From: Chiua virens
Lineage: Eukaryota > Basidiomycota > Agaricomycetes > Boletales > Boletaceae
DNA: 64,000 nucleotides
Direction of reading: 5' to 3'
Assembly: GCA_019787685.1 (NCBI GenBank)
Contig: JAHNUO010000006.1
Coordinates: 1,302,001 to 1,366,000, forward strand
Position numbers and translations under genes: made by a program. The notes beneath the pieces were generated by a model. It saw nothing but the letters and a program-made list of their open reading frames with translations. It did not search any database and was not told the origin of the DNA. Positions 55,844 to 64,000 of this stretch are shown here, piece by piece. How positions within the stretch are numbered: the first letter of the stretch is position 1; each line of letters starts with the position of its first letter.

Positions 55844-56050
55844 ACTTCATGCATCAGGTTCCGGACATTTGGCTCGAGTTTATCAGTGTAGCTACTTTCT
55901 GCCCATCGTTACTCGAGTTAGTACTTCACGCACGAATGACTTGGTTCCACGTAAGTAATAGATTGTAGTCACGTGACTATAACAGTCGTCATCCTAACTG
56001 GTGGAAAGTTGATATCACGCTCTACTTCACTGTCTTATGTCGAGTATCTG

Positions 56051-57183
56051 ATGTCGACGCACTGGGCGCTTCCGCCTCGTCCACTTCCTGTACGCTTTTT
56101 TCGTGACATTCGCTTCTTGGCTGCTGAGACGCAGACGAACACGACCCAAACCGCTAAAAGCCCACCGCAGCAAGACCCCAAAACACCTTTGTTTAAATCT
56201 CGTTGCAGATGATGACATACGTTCAGAAGCAACGGAAGCTACGTTCCTCCGGTGCCTACAAAGTGTCGCTACATGGTGTCAAGAGGTGGGAATTGACACA
56301 CTTAGTGTCTATGACCGCTATGGTATGCGTGTTTGATACGAACACGGGAAGTAGTTTTGAAACGATACACACAGGTGTGCTTCATGGATGCCCTGAGAAT
56401 GCGCGTCGACGCGTATTTGTTGTGAACAAGACCTCGGAAGACAGTTGCGAATCAGAAGTCGAGTACCCTCTGACGCCCCCGCTTTCGGATTCTTCAAGGT
56501 CTCACTCCCCCGAACGTGAAACACCCCCGCCTGCCGACTTGCATACAATCACGATAAAGCATTTTTTTCGCATTCGGAAGCGTAGAAACGTTGCTGTCCG
56601 TAGGCAATCTAAAAGTGCGTTTCGTCTGGTCGTGCTGTCGGGGATGTCTCATTAGATTCAGGCCATGGTGCGTCGAATAACTTGACACTTCACATAGTGT
56701 CCCGCGCTTCCGGTAAACCCGCCATTGTGTCCTACCTGCCGTTCGCTGTTGCGAGGTCGTTTTTGCGACACCTGGGTGTCAGATGATGAAATGGATAGCA
56801 AATTCCCATATAAATTGACTGTATCGAAACTGGGCATGGTGGTCGAAGGTCAGAGTTTACTGTCGTCGCTCTTAATTGGATGTTCTGAAGTCTAGAAAGC
56901 TGGTCTGCCACCACCCGACTTCATGATAATTCATCACATTAATGGCATGAAGATGCCATATCCGCCCATCGAGTTGCATGGCTTCCCACCATGGCAGGTC
57001 ACCCTTACCGAGTTTCAGTGCGTGTGGCTCGCCAGTTTTCCGCCGGGACCTGACTATATAAAGAATAGTCGCACAGATCCAAATGACAACAAAGAATGCG
57101 AACCTCCTGGGTTGATATCTGAAACAGCATTCTGTCGCGCATTAGATGAGTATGCGGGGGCTGAGTTCCGGCTGGGCAGGTAG
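56051..57183 (+). CDS. NUS1: NUS1, cis-prenyltransferase accessory subunit (Nogo-B receptor-like)
   Basis: The N-terminal exon encodes a membrane helix (LVHFLYAFFVTFASWLLRRR), then PKHLCLNLVADDDIRSE and WCQEVGIDTLSVYDRYG. Later exons give ESEVEYPLTPPLSDSS, NNLTLHIVSRASGKPAIVSY, YKLTVSKLGMVVEG, LPPPDFMIIHHINGMKMPYP and PIELHGFPPWQVTLTEFQ. The end is FCRALDEYAGAEFRLGR, with the stop at 57183. NUS1 pairs with the catalytic subunit Rer2/DHDDS to make dolichol at the ER; the final RxG motif of the active C-terminal tail is present in the form RLGR. The start is uncertain: the ATG at 56051 is in another frame, and an in-frame stop lies just upstream of the helix, so an upstream exon or an indel is implied. 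Confidence 0.82.
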
Positions 57184-57603
57184 CGAAAGAGTTACTGGAT
57201 TTACAGTAATAGACGTGTTGGAGAGCACAGGAATCCGGTTATGTACACAAACAAGCGTGCGGTCGTTCAATTCAACTGTTCCTGTCATGTCGGATATTTT
57301 TATTTGCTGTCCGCACCGAAGGTGAAACGTTTGACAGCACACACAGCACTCTCAGGCTGATACGCGGCCATGGATGCACGCCGACTCAAAGGTGGTTTCT
57401 AATCGTTCCCGAGGCAGTGCCGATTTGTCCTGGACCACCAACAGTTTTTGATCCCCGTGGTACCAAGCGTCGGTTCGATCAATACCAGTGCCGTAGCATA
57501 TGCTTGAATTCCTTGAGTTGGCCATGCAGTTTATACCTGTCAGTCGGGTGCATAAATACCCGAGTGAATTCAAGCACGCTTCCTCAGATCTCACACTTAC
57601 ACC
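57184..57603. other. Intergenic spacer upstream of the DUF2235 gene
   Basis: Holds the presumed NUS1 3' end and the promoter of the next gene. A TATAAATAC-like box is not perfect, but CATAAATACC occurs near 57551, about 50 bases upstream of the start codon. No coding evidence was seen. Confidence 0.4.
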
Positions 57604-59964
57604 ATGTCCCTTGTATCCACCCCCAACCACGCCCCCCTACCAAAGCCTGAAACGCCTGGTTCTACCCTCAAAACCAAGAAAAGAATCATTGTCTGCTGTG
57701 ACGGGTAAGCAACGAGATTAGTCGTCCCTGATTGCGATTCGGACTTACCCTCACGATAGTACTTGGCAAGATGGAGTCGTGGTAAAGGAACGTTGGAAAT
57801 ATACCAATATCCTGGTAAGCAGCGCACGCACTTCAAGTTGAGTGTGGCTAACCTTCCGGTGTCGAACGTTAGAAACTCTCGCGCGCACTTCACCACCACG
57901 ATGAGCGAACGTATGTCGTACCCCGGACTCCAACAGTGCATGAAGAACTAACTACTCAATCTACTCCCAGTAATGAATATACGACACCACAGATTGTGTA
58001 TTATCAATCTGGGATCGGGAGTTCGCCCAACTTCTACTCGGAGTATATTCAAGGTGAGCCCCGCGCATCCTGCAACTCAATTTTGACTCAGAGAATCCAC
58101 GGACCACAGGTGCTACCGGAGCATCACTAGGTAAATATCGCCTTTCCAACAGTATTTGAATTCACATCGTTGGACCCGGACAGTGGAGAAGGTACAAGAA
58201 GCATATGCTTTTATTGCTCAGTGAGTGAGCTCCAAGTTGAATGTTGAACGGATGGGGGGTTCTTATTTCAACGATCGCAGGAATTTCCATCCAGGAGATG
58301 AGGTACGTAGGGTTACATGAGTGATATACCGATAGACTTCCGCTCACATGTCATAAGATCTTCTTGTTTGGATTCTCGAGAGTGAGTGCACTTGGGAAAT
58401 ATATCCATGCTTGCTAACTCCGAACAGGGTGCTTACACAGTGCGCATGGTTGCTATGTTTATCGCAAGTTTCTCACCAAATCCATCTGGTTCACTGCCGT
58501 GCTCATAATGTCGATGCAGGGCGCTATCGGTGTTTTGGATAAGACCGACATGGACCACTTTGCAGAAATTTTCGTTGCGTATCAAAAGCTAGGCAAGTCG
58601 AATGACCCTGCAGGTTCGTCTTAAGATCACTGGATCCAGTATCTCTGGTTGGTAAAGTACGGATTCCAGAAATAGAACGGTTGCGGACCGAGCTTGTCCC
58701 TTGGACTTCCCCCAGTTCTCGAGGAAAATTGAGAGCTATTTCTGATGATCACACCTTCTCAATCAAGTAGGCGGGCAATTCGTCATCTGGTTGTGTCTGT
58801 AGTGACCCGCCACCAGGTGTGTCGGCGTTTTCGACACTGTCGGTTCCGTCGGGTTGCCGGAGGAAGTCACTCGCAAATCGCCGTCTACCAAATCAATATT
58901 TGGTTTCCCAAACGCGGAACTTGGTGAACACATCGAAAGAGTCTATCAAGCTCTTGCTGTCAATGAAACGAGGCTTGATTTCGTAGGGACCTGCACTGTA
59001 TCAGTCGATCTATTCAAACCAATTGATATCACTTCTTCCACAGAACTGTAATAAATTCGAGCAGACGCAAGGCGGCCGTCGCAAAGGGCAGATTCTGAAG
59101 CAGGTAAGCGCCGTTATACAGTCAGGTGATAGTTCTGATGCTCGCACCAGTGTTGGTTCGCTGGTGAGTAAAGTCACTTTCTTAAAATGTAGTGAAGAGT
59201 ATGACCTTGGAACTAGGTGAACATTCTGATGTGAGTACGGACCGTTTAACTTCGCTCTATCTGACTATTATTTAAAAGATTGGTGGTGGTTGGCATGATC
59301 ACGATTTATCGGACTTAACACTTGCATGGATGGTTGCTAATATCGGAGACATACTCTCCGTGGATTTGAAGTACGTTCAATCACTTCCCGATCCTGTCGC
59401 CCCCTGGGGAAAGCAGCCTCCTCATGAGTGAGTTCACTTATAATGGCTGTTTTTCGACCGCTGACCGTATATAGTTCTTGTACCGGGATCTTTGTCCTAG
59501 CGCTAGAGAACACACGCCAGCTTCCCACCAAGACCAACGACGTGACACACGAAACGATCCATCCATCCGTACTAATGCAGGATAAAGTGAATGCTCAGTT
59601 ACGCGAAAACATTCGGAAAAATCCCTCGTTGGTCTGCGGTCTACTTCCCTTTGAGGAAGAAATGAAGAAGAATTGGCCCTATGTCCCTGGAACGAATCCC
59701 CAGAGGGACTCCAGGGGTTCTGCGCAGGTGCAATCCGTCGGTGTTGTAGAGGCTGCGGTTATGTGGAGCGCAACGAAGGAGGTCATAAGCATTGGAACAG
59801 ACTTGGGCACAGAAATAATCAAGGAGGTCCAAACTCGGTTCATGGCTGGCAAGAGTACTAATAGTACTACTGGCAAACAGTTGCCTGCTCCTTCTTGGTT
59901 AATGAGCCTCGCTCAAGAAAGCCATGCCGGGGCTGTTCTGAAGGAGATTGCCAAAAACCAGTGA
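57604..59964 (+). CDS. DUF2235-domain alpha/beta hydrolase-like protein
   Basis: Starts at ATG 57604. Exons join to KKRIIVCCDGTWQDGVVVKE, NILKLSRALHHHDE, YYQSGIGSSPNFYSEYIQG, ATGASLVEKVQEAYAFIAQ, then HPGDE, IFLFGFSR and GAYTVRMVAMFI. The GFSRGAY serine elbow is the nucleophile motif of DUF2235 proteins, a fold shared with bacterial Tle1-type phospholipases. Further parts are IGVLDKTDMDHFAEIFVAYQ, TVGSVGLPEEV and SIFGFPNAELGEHIERVYQA, then GGWHDHDLSDLTLAWMVANI, which fits the catalytic Asp/His region. The end is at 59964. Substrate and role in fungi are unknown, and lipid hydrolysis is an inference from the fold. At least eight short introns are present. Confidence 0.8.
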
Positions 59965-60350
59965 GACTTATGCATTATAAGATGAGGAAGTGGGTGTGTA
60001 GGGTCACTAGGGTAGGGTTTCGTGTTTGAGGCATTGAGCTGTATATATTCTCTTCATTTCCTGGACGTTCATATATGATGCCATGGCTCCATAGGGTACT
60101 TGCAAATACGATCTGTAGCCTTGAAATTGTTGAAGGTCCAGAAGATAATAGACCGACGGCTTGGGGTTCCTTCGATGATTACAAGCAATTACAGCAGTTT
60201 GTAATACCAACGAGACTGGTGCTATGCAGTTCGTTGAGACCTTAGGAAAAAAATACAATGGTATCGTATATCCAGAAAAAATGTGCACAATAAATCCCAA
60301 GAGGTTATTTGAGAGCGCGATATACGTAAATATGATGGCTGGATCATTGA
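59965..60350. other. Convergent intergenic region
   Basis: Space of 386 bases between the DUF2235 and coiled-coil gene stop codons. It is A/T-rich and likely contains both 3' untranslated regions. No element was recognised. Confidence 0.45.
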
Positions 60351-62311
60351 TCAACGACCTTGAAGTTCCCCGTCCCGTTTTGTGCTACACAGACTGAGAA
60401 CTTGTTCTGTTTCTTGTAACACAGCTTTAACTGTCCAAATCCAGCCACAAAAATAGACAATGTTAGCACCTATATAAAGTGAACATTGGCAAATCTCACC
60501 CTTTGCACGGTACTGTCCGTGCTTCTGCTCTAAAAGTTCGTATCCCTGACGGAGTTTGTTTTCCTGATCCCGGATAACTTCATCCTCACGCTGAAGCTTC
60601 TCCGTTTCTAAGCGAAGTTTCGATAAGGTCTGCGTGACATTGCGGCGAAGTACTTTCAAGCCAGCGAGTTCTTCTTGATACTGTTCACAGACAACACCCC
60701 ATTCTTCATCTACGCATTTCGTCAGCAAGCGAGAAATGAACCTGGATAAGAACTCACCTGCATGGTCAGCTTGGGCAGCCGCGGCGTGGTACTTGGTCAT
60801 TTGGTGGGCCCAATCTCTGTCCATCGCCCAAGACACGGTTTTCGTCGAGTGAGCCATACTCATTCGAAGTTCAGAGTTACTACGCTTGAGGCTACTCCGT
60901 CTACGAGGCACGTCAAGTCGAGAGATGCCATCAGTGGTAGGTTCATCTTCCGAGAGGGGTGAGGAGTACTATCCTCTGCAGATGAGTTCCGTTGCAGTGA
61001 CTTATTGGATTCAAGGCGAGTCGCATCTACAGGGCTGTCACATATCTCCATAAAAGTAGCCGATGTGGATCCGTGGTAGGGGACCGGCAATGGGTCCGGA
61101 GATATTATGGAGAGACAGCGAAGGGACTCCGTCTCGGAATGAGCCTCGATGGAAGAATGATTACTGCGGATCGTGCTGGACTCGTGTGGATCCTCGACGA
61201 TGGTGGGTATCAAACGCTTAGTGTCTTGAAGCTGGGCCACCGAAGTGAACCTGCTCTCGTCGATGGATATGCTCTGCCTGTACTTGGTATCCTGCAAGTG
61301 GGCCTCTGAAGCAAGCCTGTTCTCCTCGATGGATGCGCCCTGCCTATACCTGGTGTCCTGGAGCGCCTCAGAAGTGAACCTGTTTTCGTTCACGGATATG
61401 CTCTGTCTACGCTTGCTGGCGTGAGCTTGGACACGATCCTGAACACTGATGAGGGAGCTGACGTCTTCCTGAACATGACTCGATGTGTGGAGGGATGCAT
61501 GTTCTGCGACACGAGCCTCCTGACTAGTGACGCGTTGAATAGAGCTCTCGCTGACGGCAGCTGATCTGTGGGGCGAGGGTAGTCTGGTGACTCTTATGTC
61601 ACTCGTGGACGTGCTAGAGCGCCTTGGGAGTGTAGGTGCCTTTGAGTGTGATTTTACAGAAGTCGACGAATGGCGGAGATGGGTAGACTGGGCCGAGGAA
61701 CGACGACCTGATATGGTGTGATTGTGAGGTACGAGGTTCGCACAACGATCACAGCAGAAAGAACCGCGCTGTCGGAGCATATCGGGAGGCATCATTTTTT
61801 TCAATGCGTCGGAGCCTTCATGGAGTCGAATCCATTTCTCCATCTCTTTGACGCGAAAGTCGGGTGGGGCATGGAGGGTTAGGAAGGATTGGTGAGTTCC
61901 GGGGTTGCTTGCGAAGTAAACTTTTGCGAGACGTTGACACTTCCTGATCATACGATCTTTAAGGCGACGGATATCAAGGATGAGCTCCCAAGAAGCATCG
62001 CGCTGCTTCTCAAGCTCGACTAGCTCTGCCTTTAGAAGAAGAGCGTATGCTTGAGCGGTCCGAGGGGGCAGTAACACCTATCAGAGAAGAGGATGAGTAG
62101 AAAAAAATTGTACTAAATTGTTTCTAACCTTGAGCTCGTTGGGAGTATCTGTGCACTGAATAAAACGACATCCGGACTTTCTGGTGTGTTCATCGTGGGG
62201 TTCGAGTTGTCCCCTAACTGGGCTGGGTTGTAGGTAGTCGAGAGGAGGAAGTGTAGAGTTCGAGGACGAGTCTCCGTGCATCTGGCGGTCCAAATGGAAT
62301 TGGGGCCTCAA
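60351..62311 (-). CDS. Coiled-coil protein of unknown function with an internal tandem repeat
   Basis: The first start is at 62311; a second Met at 62281 is also possible. After an intron, a helical segment reads AQAYALLLKAELVELEKQRD, ILDIRRLKDRMIRKCQRLAK and VYFASNPGTHQSFLTLHAPP, then a cysteine/histidine cluster, FCCDRCANLVPHNH. A long Ser-rich middle contains three copies of a unit of about 22 residues (61411-61221 on the plus strand). The C-terminal third is a strong coiled coil (VLRRNVTQTLSKLRLETEKL, QREDEVIRDQENKLRQGYEL). The final exon ends TKRDGELQGR, stop 60353-60351. I do not recognise a family; a scaffold or cytoskeletal role is only a guess. It is divergent from PEX16. Confidence 0.62.
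61221..61411 (-). repeat. 66-base in-frame tandem repeat, three units, inside the coiled-coil gene
   Basis: Three adjacent units of 66, 66 and about 63 bases keep the reading frame and encode variants of a 21-22 residue unit (SIxxxENRFTSEAxLQDTKYR-like). The shorter unit lacks one codon. Units differ at several positions, so the expansion is not brand new. Confidence 0.7.
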
Positions 62312-62657
62312 GCACCCACTAGCATGGATCTGCCAAGTCGGTTACCACGAGTATTTATTGCAGTTGTGTTTCAACATGTGTTTGGGTACAGACTTTGTAC
62401 ATCAACTCGCCTCATATTGTGCACCACGATCGTTGACAATATTCAAGTTATTATTACCATGTAGTAACAGTTTAGAATTCGTTTAGTAGCGGGAACTCGT
62501 CGCAACGAGTGCGTCGTCAATACGTGGGAAGAGTCCAAGAAGTGTTTGGACTGTAAACTTCGTTGAACGCTGACTAGGCGTGGCAACTTTCTTAACTCCA
62601 CTTTGTTGTCCACTTTCCTCACATCCCCTGCTCGAGCTGAGTATCCCTAGGACCTTT
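62312..62657. other. Divergent promoter region between the coiled-coil gene and PEX16
   Basis: Intergenic stretch of 346 bases with no coding evidence. It should hold both promoters; no clear TATA box or known element was identified. Confidence 0.4.
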
Positions 62658-64000
62658 ATGTCGTCAGCGTTGGCGCAATATGACAACTTTGTTGTCAAAA
62701 ACGTCTCAACGATTTCTACTCTTGAATCTTCCCTCAGGTCCATGACTTGGTTCTTACCTGGGAGGTTCAAGGATGCCGACCTAGTGTCAGAAACATGTCA
62801 GTCACATATCATAACTGATTGGCTCGTGTGCAACTGATGTACCTCCTCGCAGTATCCGCCATATTGAATATCATAAGCTTGTATCATGACGCCCTGCTCG
62901 CCAGAGTCGTCAAAAGTGATCCTCATTGGAAGCCTATTCTCCCCACTCCTCTTCATACCAAATACACGCGTACATGGTCCGACAAGGATGTTCTTTACAA
63001 ATGGGCTGCTCGAGCACTCGAGGTCACCCGATTCACTCAGCTTCTGCTCGAGATGGTCATGCGACGCAAGTTATCCTCCCGGGCCAAATGGCGGGGCATT
63101 TTTCTACTAGAAACCGTAAAGTGAGCATTTTTCCGGGACATGCTACTCGGGTCCTAAGATTTACTTTTCCAGGGCCATACTTCGGTTTATCCTTCTAAGG
63201 AGTACCCATAGACCCCTGCTATCTCCACCCATTCCTGAGCGCGACATTGACCCCGCTTCCTTGACCCCATCTTCCATCCATTCTTCCCCTACACTTGCCC
63301 CTACTACTCCTTCGTCATCACCACCTCAAACTCCAGATCACCTCAAAAACAACCGTATTCCTTTGCAGCCCTCCGCTCTCATGTTTACCCCTCCTCCGCC
63401 CCCCCGCGCCGATACGTCCGTAGAAGATTACCTTCTCCCAAAGGCGCTGACGACTGCCTCTGTCAGACCTTCCTTACAACTCGTAAAACCTCTTTCATCC
63501 CTCCAGGACTGGGTAGCAGAGGTTATCTACATCATTCGTCCCCTCGTTTATGGTAGGTCTTCTCGCCAAGTCGGAGCAATCTCATCGAAAAACAATTTTT
63601 TACAGTGACCATGTTGACTACAGGGAAGCACAAGGACCGTGCCCTTGTGACCACTTTCGCGCTTGAGCTGTTATCTCGCAACTTACGCAGGGTTCCCTCT
63701 CCATCTTCTGCCGTGGAACGAGACGAGTATGCTCGAAGAGATCGGGACTTGGTTTGGTATCTCGTTCGCGGATTCATTTGGGACTCATACACGCGGTGAG
63801 TTTACTGCTTTCGATTTATGTTACTTTATTCACATATTCTTTCCAGACCGAGGATTGAATCCATCGCGGAAAGTGTTGCCACTAAACCTATGATCGGAGC
63901 CCTGAGCATGATAATTAGGGATTGGATACCGTTGGTTGATGACTATTATTATTGTGGGTACCCCATTATCATTATTTCTCTTCAGCCTCAATAACGAATG
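62658..64000 (+). CDS. PEX16: Peroxisomal biogenesis factor PEX16 (3' end outside the window)
   Basis: Starts at ATG 62658: MSSALAQYDNFVVKNVSTIS, then TLESSLRSMTWFLPGRFKDA, which is highly characteristic of Pex16. After an intron the text continues LYHDALLARVV, YTRTWSDKDVLYKWAARALE and VTRFTQLLLEMVMRRK. A later exon has a Pro/Ser-rich linker (TPSSIHSSPTLAPTTPSSSP), then LQDWVAEVIYIIRPLVY, ERDEYARRDRDLVWYLVRGF and, near the right edge, RIESIAESVATKPMIGALSM. Pex16 is a peroxisomal and ER membrane protein that receives Pex3 and peroxisomal membrane proteins. The last exon or exons are cut by the end of the window. Confidence 0.9.

Noticed and set aside
60860..62077. A 405-residue open frame ending in SLDLTCLVDGVASSVVTLNFE
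   Set aside because: It is mostly real coiled-coil-gene exon, but the last residues read through an intron; the gene continues to 60351 in another frame.
1..64000. Transposons, CRISPR arrays, rRNA or tRNA genes
   Set aside because: No transposase or reverse transcriptase motifs, no terminal repeats, no spaced repeats and no convincing cloverleaf were seen; only short microsatellites and one in-gene tandem repeat.

Overview
This window reads as nuclear DNA of a filamentous basidiomycete, most likely an agaricomycete. Nearly every gene is split by short GT-AG introns of about 45-70 bases. Proteins typical of that group are present: a fused HIS7, a fused pseudouridine glycosidase/kinase, a Pal1-family protein, a NoxA-type NADPH oxidase, a cytochrome b5-fused sphingolipid desaturase and an EED-like Polycomb WD40 protein. 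I saw no transposon, CRISPR array, rRNA or convincing tRNA. All assignments come from reading conserved motifs; no database search was run.

Layout: the left edge cuts an RNase H-fold exonuclease-like gene (-), followed by about 2.3 kb without a confident gene. Then come a RING-CH membrane E3 ligase (+), nucleoporin Nup155/170 (-), NADPH oxidase (+), an RNase III-domain protein (-), TAF5 (+), a conserved unknown (+), a single-pass secretory-pathway membrane protein (-), ribosomal protein eL13 (+), a sphingolipid desaturase (-), PAL1 (+), HIS7 (-), SER33 (+), RAD51 (-), mitochondrial uL4 (-), cytosolic uS9/RPS16 (+), a Rap1-like BRCT/Myb protein (+), a complex I Tim17-fold subunit (-), EED (+), NUDC (-), a SIZ/PIAS SUMO ligase (+), the ADP/ATP carrier (+), an IRC3-like helicase (+), the PsuG-PfkB fusion (-), MoaE/MOCS2B (+), ICE2 (-), DUG3 (-), phosphoacetylglucosamine mutase (-), SEC17 (+), NUS1 (+), a DUF2235 protein (+), a coiled-coil unknown with a 66-base internal repeat (-) and PEX16 (+, running off the right edge).

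These are mostly housekeeping genes arranged as alternating divergent and convergent neighbours with short gaps. Several divergent pairs share 70-200 base promoters: HIS7/SER33, PsuG-PfkB/MOCS2B, complex I subunit/EED, AGM1/SEC17 and NUDC/SIZ. There is no accessory island or obvious biosynthetic cluster, and I found no clear new multi-gene system.

The strongest unusual signals are these. (1) Single- or two-base reading-frame breaks occur inside otherwise well-conserved genes (NOX, RPS16, RAP1-like, IRC3, the SIZ tail and probably the NUS1 N-terminus). Several sit in homopolymers, so assembly error is the leading explanation. (2) The exonuclease-like protein has lost its first catalytic acidic pair. 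(3) The RNase III protein and the SUMO ligase carry nearly the same SUMO-interacting motif. (4) There are two GC-AG introns, in RAD51 and the RING-CH gene.
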